A stretch of 64,000 nucleotides of DNA. Source: Spodoptera frugiperda. Lineage: Eukaryota; Arthropoda; Insecta; Lepidoptera; Noctuidae. Of this stretch, positions 11,708-55,964 are shown in pieces. Numbering within the stretch: the first letter of the stretch is position 1; every line of letters begins with the position of its first letter. A program made the position numbers and the translations under genes. The DNA is taken from the NCBI RefSeq assembly GCF_023101765.2, contig NC_064228.1, positions 7,737,501 to 7,801,500 on the forward strand, given 5' to 3'. The notes beneath the pieces are model-generated. The model was not told where the DNA came from. It did not search any database and was given only the letters and a program-made list of their open reading frames with translations.

Positions 11708-12098
11708 CCAAGGATCGGTTCATATCTGACGTAAAATATCGCTCACCTAGCAATATATTGGCACATCTGCAAAACATGCGAAATTGACTTTACATGGTTT
11801 ACGTGTTCAAAAGTGCATATTAATCTATTTATTTCCATATTCATCGGGAGAGGTCGCAAGTGTCATTATACCATTATTGTAGTTTCCCCCCTCACGCACG
11901 TAAAACATCGGTTCATTGGTCAGTAAACTAAAAACTAAACAAGTCAGGTAAACTATGAAAACCGTAAATGTGCCAATATATTACTAAATGTGCGATATAT
12001 TGAGCGTATCTTTGGTCGTACTGACGTATTATCGGTTGAATGTGAACGGTCAATTGTTTTTCTATACATTTGACTGTACAGTCAGATATGAACCGAAC
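11708..12098. repeat. Decayed inverted-repeat element
   Basis: GGTTCATATCTGACG at the left is matched by GTCAGATATGAACC at the right. Inner matches include CAATATATTGGCACAT with ATGTGCCAATATATT. It would overlap the distal 3' UTR of the DUF229 gene. Confidence 0.55.
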
Positions 12099-12174
12099 CC
12101 AAAATGTTTCTGAGTACGGCGGTATATGGCTAAAGGCTACTAATTTGTGCTTAATACTATAAGTAAGGATTATT

Positions 12175-45397
<33,223 letters not shown>

Positions 45398-45458
45398 CCC
45401 CGGAAACTGGAAAAATAAAAATACATCCATTATTTACATAGCCAAGTATGGGCCAATA

Positions 45459-45765
45459 AGTGTGGGAGAGCCATGCTTCGGGACGAATGGGCCGGCTCGA
45501 CCGGAGTGATACCACGGCCTCACAGAAAACCGACGTGACACAACGCTAACGTTGTGTGAGTGAGGTTACCGGAGGCTCAATTCCCCCCTTCCCAATCTTC
45601 GCAATCCCCGATTCCCGAAGAACAACCCCTTAAATTCCTAACCCCCAAAAAGCCGGCAACGCACTAGTAACGCCTCTGGTGTTTCAAGTGTCCATGGGCG
45701 GGGGAGATTGCTTACCATCAGGTGATACGTCTGCTCGTTTAACGGCGTGTTTCATAAAAAAGCCA
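45459..45765 (+). repeat. Repeat A, full-length copy
   Basis: It starts AGTGTGGGAGAGCCATGCTT, includes CCGGCAACGCACTAGTAACG and ends GTGTTTCATAAAAAA. Confidence 0.8.
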
Positions 45766-45930
45766 ATAACAAAAAAAAAAAACAATTTTCACCAAATCTA
45801 TTAAAACTAGACTTGTCGGTCTACTCTGAGTACGGCAGTTAAAGTGTATATTAAAGGCATTGACGTTAGGAGATTTACGAAAGAGGTGTACCTAACGAGT
45901 TAATGCTTGGGGAAGTCGGTAGAGAGCGTC

Positions 45931-46074
45931 CTTTTTTTGAGGGGGGAACCTTCTTCCGCCTTGAGCGAGGCGAGAGGGAGTGTCAGACTCTTACTGACTA
46001 AAAACCACCCCGTTCCTACTCCTGTTTTTCGAGCCGGAGCCCCGGTAAACCCGCTAGGTAGTCCGCAGCTCCGG
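45931..46074 (-). repeat. SINE B, short form
   Basis: It is bounded by the 14-bp perfect duplication GTAGAGAGCGTCCT. Poly-T at the left, CCGCAGCTCCGG at the right. Confidence 0.9.
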
Positions 46075-46226
46075 GTAGAGAGCGTCCTAGACTGGTGTTA
46101 TACTTAGAAGAGGTTTATTTAAAAATGGAGTAAATTAAAACACCCACCCTTAATTGACGAGCATTTAAGAGAAATTGTATGTATGTAGAATATGTAGATG
46201 AAGCGAAAGAGGTATGCCATTTTATT

Positions 46227-46355
46227 TATTATTAGAATTAGAACTTGAGACGGGATATTTACCATGTTTATTTATGTCGATGAGCAGTGCCGAAATATCG
46301 GAAACTCGTCGACATAAATAAACATGGTAAATATCCCGTCTCAAGTTCTAATAAT
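46227..46355. repeat. Near-perfect 129-bp palindrome
   Basis: GACGGGATATTTACCATGTT then TATTTATGTCGA is exactly repeated in reverse complement. The loop is about 25 bp around GCCGAAATATCGG. Confidence 0.9.
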
Positions 46356-46439
46356 AGTGTTAGTTACCATGTCAGTTTAAAAACTTATATTGCCATTTTA
46401 TCGTCTCTGCCTACCCCAATGGGGAACAGGCGTGACGAT

Positions 46440-46849
46440 ATACAGTATGGAGATCACATCATATGATTTAAATGAAACTACAAGTAGTACTCGTCCATAG
46501 AAGCATAATGCAAATAAATATTTCAACGAAAACCGAAAACAAAAATAAAAAAATCAAACAAAATAAATAATGAACATAATCAAGTTTTAAATTCTGTGGA
46601 ATCAGCTTCATGTTTCTTGACCACAGAAGAGCTGTAATGTTGTAGGTTGTCTAGGAACATTACGGACATACGGCGCGGCTGTTGCAATGCCGTATTTGTA
46701 AAGAGTGTTCAAATTAGCTCAAAGAGAACAATTTACTTTTTGGCTTACCTACTGGGCCATTTTTCGTATATTGTCAGCCAAGATGATAACAAATATGTGG
46801 TTTAAATTAAGTCATAAGAGGTTTCCCCATACGGTATATGTAGGTATGC
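46440..46849. other. Unassigned intronic DNA
   Basis: Nothing recognised. Confidence 0.3.
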
Positions 46850-46857
46850 ATTTAGAG

Positions 46858-47026
46858 CAGGGGTGGCCAACTTGATTAGACATAAGATCTACTGTTTACT
46901 AACGAAACCCTGTGCGTAGTGTAGTAGTTAGTAATTACGTTGCGCAATATGGACTATTTATTTCTATTTTTTGCCTTGCCACGATCGACTGGACTAAGGT
47001 CGCAATCGACCGGTTGGTCACCCCTG
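46858..47026. mobile_element. hAT-type MITE, 169 bp
   Basis: The ends CAGGGGTGGCCAAC and GTTGGTCACCCCTG are inverted, flanked by a perfect 8-bp duplication ATTTAGAG. CAGGG ends with 8-bp duplications are diagnostic of hAT. Confidence 0.93.
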
Positions 47027-47705
47027 ATTTAGAGTATCGGTATTCGATCGATTTTAAAACAGTGAACGTTTAATTTACGAGTAACCTAGACGAAGCGAAG
47101 GTTATGATTGAAACTAATTTCACGAGAGCTCGATTTGTTTCAGCTTCGCATTTAGGCATAGCTAGGAAATTCATAATCAACTTTTTGGGATTGGGAGGTA
47201 AACATGAAACAACGAACGCATGACGCGATGGCACATGGACACCCGCAACACCAGAGGAGTTATAAAGTACTGTTGTGGTTCTTTCCTCTAAAGACCAGTA
47301 CAGAATCAACTTGCACGATTCTCTCACTTTATTCTCTCATTTATTTGATTGTATGGAGTTAAAAAAAGTGTGACCGCTGAGTTTGTATCGGCATTTCTTC
47401 TCAGAGTAGTCGGATAGGAAATACCGTTGGGAATCCTATCATACCTAATAATTTTTAAGGCAAGACAACCTGTAAGCAAATCGAGAATATTGGCTGTGAT
47501 ATTGGCTCTAGTGTGCGACCGATAGAACATGATAAGCGCTTTCTTCATTCAACCGACTTATACTGACGCCGTAAGATTCCTTTCTTCAATGACCCGAGTT
47601 ATACTAACAAGAACAGCGGTCAGTATGCCTACCTACTTATGCAAGCGATGTTTCACACCAAGGTCTGTGATCATTTTTATAATAACTATCGTGAGACATA
47701 CTAAA

Positions 47706-47914
47706 TTAACTAAAAATCACGGTTTACTCATGAAAATTTATGGAGAAAAGCCCTACTAGTTCCGAGTCACAGAGGGACTCTTCATCATGGGCAGCGGCCG
47801 CAGATGCGGCGACACCACGCAGCCTACTCTCATGATGATGTGTCCCTCTGTGACTCGAAACTAGTAGAGCTTTTCTCGTTTAATTTATGTGAGTATACAG
47901 TGATTTTTAGTTAA
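47706..47914. repeat. 209-bp inverted repeat
   Basis: AACTAAAAATCAC, CTAGTTCCGAGTCACAGAGG and GACTCTTCATCATG on the left are mirrored on the right. The loop holds GGGCAGCGGCCGCAGATGCG. Confidence 0.85.
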
Positions 47915-48061
47915 TTCTGTGATCATTATTTTCTAGACTTACCAAATAAATGAGTAACCTGTGTAACGGTCCGCGTCTTATATGTGACATATTTTAATAT
48001 AAATGTTCAACTGTTATAAAGATGTTGATATTTGTGCATTTTTTTGCAATTGTAATATGTA
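47913..48061 (+). repeat. Direct repeat, copy 1
   Basis: TTATTTTCTAGACTTACCAA and ATATAAATGTTCAACTGTTA recur with about 85% identity by eye at 48908-49071. Confidence 0.8.
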
Positions 48062-48254
48062 CAGTCGAGTCCGTTTATAATGACATCGAAAGGAATTGAC
48101 AAACACGTCATAATAAGCGGACGTCATACGGAGCGTTTTGTGAAAAAAAAAACATTGTTATGTAAATAGTATGTATGTATTTAAGTAATTTCATAGAGAA
48201 ACATCATATGACGTAAATTATAAAATAAAAATTGCACGTATAATATATATGTAA

Positions 48255-48915
48255 CGGGTAATTTTTTAAAAGGTATAGGGTTTGATTTTCAAAAAAAAAA
48301 AACACAAAAAATTTGAAAAATTTAATGTTTAATAATGATTTCATGCAAATGCTGGCCGCGGCTTTGGTTTAGATGGCCCATTCGCAAGGCCCAATTTCGG
48401 CACACCCTCTCCAACATTTCAGCCGGTATATCACGAATAAATGCTTCAATATTGGCTCCCAGTGCGTCAATCGTTTCTGGTTTATTCCTGTAGACATGGC
48501 TCCACAAGAAATAGTCCAAAGGCGTTAGATCACACGATCTAGGCGGCCAATTGACGGGTCCAAAACGTGAGATAAACTGTTCACCGAAGGCGGCTCTCAA
48601 TTGGGCCATTTGTGTAGCATGTGGCACCTTGTTGAAACCACATGTCAGGCATGTGCAATTCTTCCATTTTGGGCAAAAAAATCGCCAATCATCACACGTA
48701 GCGCTCGCCATTCACAGTAACGTTTCGGCCATTGTCGTTGGGTCTTGCGAATGGGCCATCTACACCGGAACCGCAGCTAGCATTTGCATGAAATCATCAT
48801 TAAACATTAAATTATATTGATCGTTCTATCGATTCCAATAAAGATTTCATAATTTTTTTTCAAATTTTTGTGTTTTTTTTTTGAAAATCAAATCCTATAC
48901 CTCTTAAAAATTCTG
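48255..48915 (-). mobile_element. Tc1/mariner-type remnant with long inverted ends
   Basis: The ends TTTTAAAAGGTATAGGGTTT and AATCCTATACCTCTTAAAAA are inverted. Inner blocks TTTCATGCAAATGCT...GATGGCCCATTCGCAAG also occur inverted at about 48745-48810. The whole is about 660 bp. Confidence 0.8.
48322..48711 (-). pseudogene. Mariner-like transposase C-terminal remnant
   Basis: The frame reads LRAAFGEQFISRFGPVNWPP then RSCDLTPLDYFLWSHVYRNK, the conserved WPPRSCDLTPLDYFLW block containing the third catalytic residue of mariner transposases. It ends SRGQHLHEIIIKH. Upstream the frame is damaged where the second aspartate motif should lie, and the N-terminus is absent. It is nonfunctional. Confidence 0.88.
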
Positions 48916-49071
48916 CGATAATTATTTTCTAGACTTACCAAATAAATTAGTAAACCGTATAACCGTTCGCGTCCTATAGGTGACATATTTTTAATATAAA
49001 TGTTCAACTGTTATGGATTCCAAAGTAAATATGTTGATATTTTTGCTTTTTTTTTGCAATTGTAATATGTA
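48908..49071 (+). repeat. Direct repeat, copy 2
   Basis: It matches 47913-48061 and starts right after the mariner remnant's right end. Confidence 0.8.
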
Positions 49072-49207
49072 TTTGCATAATCTTTAGTAACAACTCTTGT
49101 AATCTTACTAATATTAAAAATACCAAAATGTGAGTTTGTGTATTGTATGTTTATTAAGGTAAAAACACACACAAAACAAGCACGGTTCCGACACGACGTG
49201 GTTTCGA

Positions 49208-50638
49208 ATAGGGTAGATGACAAATTTTTATTTTAATGTCCGTCTTGTAGATTATTTTAAAATATTAGACACGTATTTTTAATTTTTTTACGGAAACAAA
49301 TACTTTCGAAGATATATCGATTTGTAATATCGCGTGACGTCACTTTTGTGTACGTTTTATACTCAATAGTGACGTAGTTAGCTCCTAAACTTGGACACGT
49401 TTTGTGTAAGCATTGTTATCTTATATGACAAAATATTTTTTTCATTACCTAACTGACGGACTAAATAGATTTTTTATTTTCATACCCCGTCATCATCCCT
49501 ATTGTGGTTACCGCTGGTTGCCAGCGCGCTTGCGGCGTGCTTGCGGCGCGTCGACTGCGATCCGCAAGCGCGCTGCGACCATGTTTCATGGCCCGTTGGC
49601 TTCTAGCGTGCAGTCCACTACTGGAAGAACGCGGGCGAGTCAACTACGACTCAAGAGGACCGCGCGCTGCCCACCTACCGTCAGCTATTTTGTATTGACG
49701 TTATGAAATACATCATACGACATACGATTTAAAGATCAAATTTAAATGACAAGTTAATTGCTGGGTTGAAGCGGTGTAAGTGTATTATGTCCTTTACTCA
49801 ATCACGTCAAAACGGCTGAAGGGATCGGGATAAAATTTGGAACAGGGGTAGATTATGGTCTGGAATAACACGTAGGCTACGTTTTAACATGGAAATGCGG
49901 GCGAAGCCGCTGGCAGAAGCTGGTCTACACTATAAAGCAAGTACTACGGTAAGCAATAATTTGGTTGAACGACAAATTGATTATGCGTTTCTCTTCGGTT
50001 GATCGATTTTATGATCAATAGATGGACTAATCGATAAAGAGAGCTGTGCTGTGAGACCTGCTGTAGAAATACATTAATCTTTACTGAACAAGGTAATTGT
50101 AAAAGCCCTAATAATACTTTGCCTGACTTACATAGGTATACAGGAAAGAAAATCCTGGAAAAAAACCTCAGACAATAGGGATGATGACGGGGTATGAACA
50201 AAAAATTTTGAGTTAGGTAATGAAAAAATATGAGACCCGTATATTTTTCATATCATATATGATAACAATACTTAGATAAAACGAATCTAAGTTTAGTAGT
50301 GGGAGCAAATACATAATTTCTACGTATAAAACATACTTAGAAGTCACGTCACGCAATATTTCAAATCAATGCAAATATTTGAAAGGATTTGTTTTCGTAA
50401 GGTAATAAAAAAGTACGTGTCTAATATTTTAAAATAATCTACAAGACGGACATTAAAATAAAAATTAGTCATCTACCCTTTTTTTTAGCGGGGAAAATCA
50501 TCCAATGACTTAGGGAATGTCAGACTCTTACTGACTAAAAACCACCCCGTTCTTACTCCTGCTTGTCAAACCGGAGCCCCGGTAAACCCGCTAGGTTGTC
50601 CGCAGCTCCGGATAGTCATCTACCCTATTGCACAAATT
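49208..50638. mobile_element. Long-inverted-repeat element V, 1.43 kb
   Basis: The arms are about 290 bp: ATAGGGTAGATGAC...CCGTCATCATCCCTATTG on the left (49208-49504) and its reverse complement on the right (about 50175-50638, holding a SINE B). The unique interior, 49505-50175, is GC-rich at first (CGCGCTTGCGGCGTGCTTGC) and has a Helitron H-like piece. No transposase is seen. Confidence 0.85.
50480..50622 (-). repeat. SINE B nested in element V
   Basis: It is flanked by the duplication TAGTCATCTACCCT on both sides. It lost part of the CTCGCC block. Confidence 0.88.
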
Positions 50639-50876
50639 ACGTATGTGAAAAAACCTACTTCATTTTACAATCTAATACAGCGTGTCATACAATGTATGAC
50701 GAACAATAATATTTAAAATATTATATGAAACACATGTTATGTTAAAATATGTGTGGCTATCAGTATACAGCGTGACGTTTATCGTATTAGTTTCAACTGA
50801 CATGCAGACGGACGAACAAAAATGGGCACTAATGACGAACTCTGGTTGGAATTATATTAATTGAGTGCAAATAGCG

Positions 50877-51150
50877 TTTAGCGGGTTCGATTCCCGCACG
50901 CAGCAACTCTGTGTGATCCACAAATAGTTGTTTCGGGTCTTTTTTTGCGGGGGGAAAATCATCAAATGTCAGTCTCTTACTGACTAAAAACCACCCCGTT
51001 CCTACTCCTGCTTTTCGAACCGAAGCCCCGGTAAATCCGCTAGGTAGACCGCAGCTCCGGATCAGTTGTTTCGGGTCTGGGTGTCATGTGTAATATGAAC
51101 TTGTATGTTTGTTAACGCACTCACGACACAAGAGGATACCATAGTTAAGG
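50877..51150 (+). repeat. SINE-3 split by SINE B
   Basis: GCGGGTTCGATTCCCGCACG starts it. SINE B at about 50945-51062 is bounded by the 15-bp duplication AGTTGTTTCGGGTCT, a word of SINE-3. The SINE-3 tail resumes with GGGTGTCATGTG. Confidence 0.88.
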
Positions 51151-51309
51151 GTGTTGAAAAAAAAAAGAAAAATTATTTGTCTCGTTTTCTAGCTCCTTAC
51201 GCATATTTTTTTATTATGTCGACGTTTGTACTACTATCTATCTAATTTATACTTGTAGTGTGTTGCCACCAATCCTACTCTTCTGCAAGTGTCTCTTATG
51301 TATTTTTAT

Positions 51310-51550
51310 TTTTTATTTTTGAGGGGGGAAAATCATCCAATGTCTTCTCTCGCCAGGGCGAGGCGAGAGGAAGTGTCAGACTCTTACTGACTAAAAACCA
51401 CCCCGTTCCTACTCCTGCTTGTCGAGCCGGAGCCCCGGTAAGCCCGTTAGGTAGTCCGTAGCTCCGGATCAGGCATCAGCCCTACTGGGCCCCATCTATG
51501 GTGGTCTGATGACTCTTTGAGGCGCACGCGGAACGCGGCGCGCCGTACAC
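51310..51550 (-). repeat. SINE B, long form
   Basis: It has the short-form part plus GGATCAGGCATCAGCCCTAC, GGTGGTCTGATGACTCTTTG and the CGCGGCGCGCCGTA end. It is the most complete copy for defining the 5' part. Confidence 0.8.
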
Positions 51551-51554
51551 ACGG

Positions 51555-51720
51555 GTTTTTATGGGATAGGGTGGCTGACGAGTAAACGGATCACCTGATG
51601 GTAAGCAATGGTAGCACCATTTACGGACATGTGACAACCGCAGAAAGGTTGCATTACAAGTGCGTTACTAGTCTTAGGGCCCCCCTAAGACTAGTAACGG
51701 GGGGATTATTCTGTGAGAAT
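51555..51720 (-). repeat. Repeat A-related fragment with small palindrome
   Basis: GTAAACGGATCACCTGATGG and TTACAAGTGCGTTACTAGTC match the A family in reverse. ACTAGTCTTAGGGCCCCCCT and AAGACTAGT form a small palindrome. Confidence 0.55.
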
Positions 51721-51759
51721 AAGTAAGAAGGAATGAAATATTAATTAAGTAATACTTAC

Positions 51760-51864
51760 GAAAGCAATTTTGAATAATAATAATCTTCGTTTATAATCTG
51801 AGATTCCACGTTTTCTTACAGATCCTTTATTTCACCAACACTCTTCAGTTGTTTGGGTATAGTC
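51760..51864 (-). other. Probable noncoding 5' exon of the DUF229 gene
   Basis: It has an acceptor (TATTTTTCAG before 51864) and a strong donor (C/GTAAGTATT at 51760). All three frames contain stops, and it lies upstream of coding exon 1, so it would be 5' UTR. Transcript linkage is inferred. Confidence 0.5.
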
Positions 51865-51960
51865 CTGAAAAATATAAGAAAAATGTTTAAAACATAGGTC
51901 TTTTTTTGCGGGGGGAAAATCATCCAACGCATTCTCTCGCCTAGGGTGAGAGGGACTGAT

Positions 51961-52032
51961 CCGGAGCTGCGGACTACCTAGCGGGTTTACCGGGACTCCG
52001 GTGGTAATCTGCTAGGTAGTCCATAGCTCCGG
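51961..52032. repeat. Fold-back made of two SINE B 5' ends
   Basis: CCGGAGCTGCGGACTACCTA then GCGGG...CCGG is followed by its inverted partner GCTAGGTAGTCCATAGCTCC then GG. It sits at the broken end of a SINE B begun at 51901. Confidence 0.8.
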
Positions 52033-52202
52033 TGCGAAGAGCGATCATATTGGGTCTAAGACCGTATTGCGATACGTCTACTGCTGAGCAAATGCCTTCC
52101 ACTTAATTGAGGGTTTGCTATAATCGCCACTATTTGTAACCCTCCGGTAACCTCACTCACTAACCGCTCTTAAAAAAGAAACCCCTAAGCTAAGATAGAT
52201 GA

Positions 52203-52357
52203 CATTTCCGCAGCTGCGGATTACCTAGCGAGTTCACCGGGGCTCCATCTCGAAGGGCAGGAGTAGGAACGGGATGGTTTTTAGTCAGTAAGTGTCCAAC
52301 ACTCCCTCTTGCCTTGCCCAAGGCTGGAGAAGTCATTAGATAATTTTCTCCCCTAAC
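52203..52357 (+). repeat. SINE B
   Basis: It is flanked by the duplication AAGATAGATGACATTT (AAGATAGATGACACTT on the right). Confidence 0.85.
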
Positions 52358-52599
52358 AAAAAAGATAGATGACACTTAATGTCTAAATGACACCTTACAG
52401 TACAAGTAAGGGGTTAGTTTAGTGGTTTACGTCACGCCACTTTTAGTTAAGTGACATTTTATGGGTGATTGATGAAAACGGGTATAAAAAAGTATAAGAA
52501 AACCAATAGAATCGGTAATCTCGGTAAAATACGCATCAAAGATCGGTGCCGTAAATGTGCACCTCTGCCTACCCCTTCGGGGATAAAAGGCGTGACATT

Positions 52600-53295
52600 G
52601 TATGTACAAAGATCGATGAGCAATATTTATTGCCAAGTACTTTAAGTACCTAGTTATAAAGCTTACTTTACAATACTATTGCAACGAGGAAATAGTAACA
52701 AAGAATAGCACTTATTATGCAAACTGTAGGTCATTTTACCTACCTTCCAATTATTATTATAAGACGCTTATCAATGAAACAATAGTATGACTTACTACTA
52801 AAGATTATAATAAATAGGACTACCTATTAAGGTACAAAAAGGCAGTGTTGTTCATTCCATTGGACTTGGGAGATGGGATATTAACACCTATAATTATGAG
52901 GTAGTAGAGTTCATTTTTGAATAACGGTAACGGTAACCCACCAAAGTAGGCAAAAATTCGTCAGCTCTTAGATTTTTGCCTTAAAAATTTATGCGCCTTT
53001 TGAAAATACACATGAGCATTAGGAGTAGATCGGCCAAGTCTCGGGCACAAATAAATCAATTCAAATACCTATTTTTATCAATTAGGTGCCTTTAACTAAG
53101 ACTATAACTTTTAAGTACGTTTTAAAATCAATCACTCAGACACGGGCACAGTTTCCGAATGACTGCGTCAAACTATAGATAATATTTTTTGTCATGGTGA
53201 CTCATTACAAGGTTAGTTCGACCATAAATACAGAAACAGCATCTCAATGCATTTAATCGGAGACATCAGCAGGTGAACCTACTCCCAATCTGGGG
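52600..53295. other. Unassigned intronic DNA
   Basis: Apart from a SINE-2 3' fragment ending at 52599, no gene or repeat was recognised. Confidence 0.35.
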
Positions 53296-53299
53296 GCCT

Positions 53300-53510
53300 A
53301 ATTCAACGAACGAACGAAAACACTTCCCAGATTGCATACCACAATTCTATTTATTGTAAACTTTCGTGAACAAAAATTAACGAATGAAATGAAGATAAAT
53401 AAATAGGTTTTGATATGAAATCAAAAATAAAACATTATTTTAAATAATTTTATTAGTACTTAAATCAATAAAACCTACGGCCGAAGATTAAACCAAACTT
53501 CAGATTCAAG
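53300..53510 (-). repeat. Dispersed repeat shared with 35985-36165
   Basis: TAAAACCTACGGCCGAAGAT then TAAAC and the CAACGAACGAACGAAAA end are the reverse complement of the earlier copy. Confidence 0.65.
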
Positions 53511-53804
53511 AACCGGAGTAGGCCCCCTGAAATAGAATTTTCAACTCTATATCCAAAGCAATACGAACTATAAAAGGGTATTTCAATAATAATGTTTCCT
53601 CGTTTTCGGTTAGGTACCTAGTTAATTATAAAACTGTAGTATTAGATAACACTATGCGATACAGTTTCCGGCGCACGCAAATAGGGTCACACTAATATCA
53701 CTTTTTATAGTGAAACGTTCCGTACATTTACTCATTCATAATTGTATATCTGTCATTGCCAGTTACGATGACTAGTTATAGTTGGGTCAAATTGCACAGG
53801 CAAA

Positions 53805-53985
53805 GTGTGAGAGAGCCATGCTTCGTTTCGGCACAAATGGGCCGGCTCGACCGGAGTAATACCACGGCCTCACAGAAAACCGGCGTGAAACAACGTTTGC
53901 GTTATGTTTCGTTGTGTGCGTGAGGTTACCGGAGGCCCAATTACCCCCTTCCCAATCTTCCCAATCCCCGATTCACCAAGACTTT
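53805..53985 (+). repeat. Repeat A, 5' half
   Basis: GTGTGAGAGAGCCATGCTTC through GGCCCAATTACCCCCTTCCC. Confidence 0.7.
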
Positions 53986-54039
53986 TAAACACTTTTTGTG
54001 TACCTAGTAGATTAGATATAGTCAGCTGATATCTGTTTC

Positions 54040-54205
54040 ATTCACAGTACAGATGGAAAGAGATAGCAATTGTTTTCATTGACGAAGCGACACAACGTGC
54101 ATTTTTGTGAACCACTTTATGTTACAGTCAATGTTTATCTAACTTCATTATTTACATATATCACCTCACATTAAAGCCCAGGCAGACATTTAGATCACCG
54201 TACAT
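54040..54205. repeat. Decayed MITE N relative
   Basis: GGAAAGAGATAGCAATTGTT and CACCTCACATTAAAGCCCAG resemble the right half of 9366-9720. Confidence 0.5.
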
Positions 54206-54503
54206 ATTACTATAGATATAGATTAACAAAATTTGTGCATCTATGTGTATGTTTGTTACTCAACTTCGTCAAAATAGCTGAAGGAATCTACATAGTATGA
54301 GATGAGCTGGTATTTCATACAAATAACAGGAAAAACAGTTAAACAATGGTGCAACTTATGTGCCTAAAGATCATAGTTACTTGTATGTAGTTAGTTTAAA
54401 CATAATGAATCATTGCGTAAAAGAAAACACGTGGGCTGTGCGCTGACGACAGTTTAATATAACTACTTTTTATGAGATAAAGAATAAAAGCCGAGTAAAG
54501 GTA

Positions 54504-54678
54504 AACGTCCACAGGCCCGCATCGTACGCATTCCGTATGGCGTCATCAGTACGTATAACAAGGCATTGTTGATGATGCGGTCCGTAAGATGCGATCAGTG
54601 GACGCAGTTGTATGAGTTTCTATACAAGACAAACTAAATCCGTTGCGTGCGATGCGTACGATCCGGGCCTATGGACGC
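54504..54678. repeat. MITE X
   Basis: ACGTCCACAGGCCCGCATCG left and GATCCGGGCCTATGGACGC right are inverted. It matches 38784-38962. Confidence 0.8.
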
Positions 54679-54799
54679 TTTGCGTCATTTGACGAATGCA
54701 CGCATCCTTCATAAACCATAGGCGAGCGACAAATGACAAATGCTTGCATCTTGCTTACGCGACGTTCTGCGTGAGCTCGAGAAGCGAACGTCGAACTCG

Positions 54800-55110
<311 letters not shown>

Positions 55111-55114
55111 ACGT

Positions 55115-55960
55115 CTTTTGTGGAGGAGGCCATATTCTAGCATTGAGCGTCACGGGCTGTTGATGTTGAATCACAATGATTCATTGGACTACCGGACAGG
55201 TTATTCGTTAAGTCTTGTTTGCAGTTAAAAGTTAAATATTTTGTTCAATTTGTTCGCACCCGCGCGCGCTCAAATGATTATGTATAAATACCTCACATCC
55301 TGAGTTTCTGGCATCATAATGTAGGTAGACAGAGGGCTTATTACGAGTCTGTTTTACGTTTAACGTGACCTCGTTCGGCGCTCCTGGTTGGTTCTTTCGT
55401 GCCGGCCAATCCGAGTGCCGAAAGCGTTCTCGTTTCGTTTTCCTAAGCAAAATCGTATTAAGGGTACTGATAGAGCGGCTAAAATTAATCAACCAATCAT
55501 ATCATATTAATAAAATTACAAGCTGGCTACAACTAAGGGGATTTTTTTTAGTTTTCAATAGTCTTCGTTTTGGCCCCCAACACGCTTTCTGCCAGAACGG
55601 CGAAGTAAAGATGTGGCCGAAGATGGAGCACACAGACTTAGAAAGTACCATTTAGCCTAAAAGACTCATGTCGTATGAAATGTGGGTACTCACTACTTTT
55701 CTATTTTCACACCTTCCACAAATAGGTTACGTAAAGTAACTTCAAGATCATAATTAAACAAATCGACCTTGGCGCAGTCGTTCAGGAGTAATGCGCGTAC
55801 GTAGATAACCTAACATAATGTGTATATAGTTAGTGTATATAGTACCTGGCAATAAATAGCGCAAATTCACATTTGTAAAGAGATAATCGTATCGTGATAC
55901 GTCAACTGCATGCTGTTCATAATAATGAACCGCGAAAACTAGTCGAGTACTCTACGAATG
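55115..55960. other. Unassigned DNA
   Basis: No gene is supported. The segment CGTTCGGCGCTCCTGGTTGG near 55373 resembles GGTTCGGCGCTCTGATTGG near 31530, so a low-copy repeat is likely. Confidence 0.35.
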
Positions 55961-55964
55961 ACAT

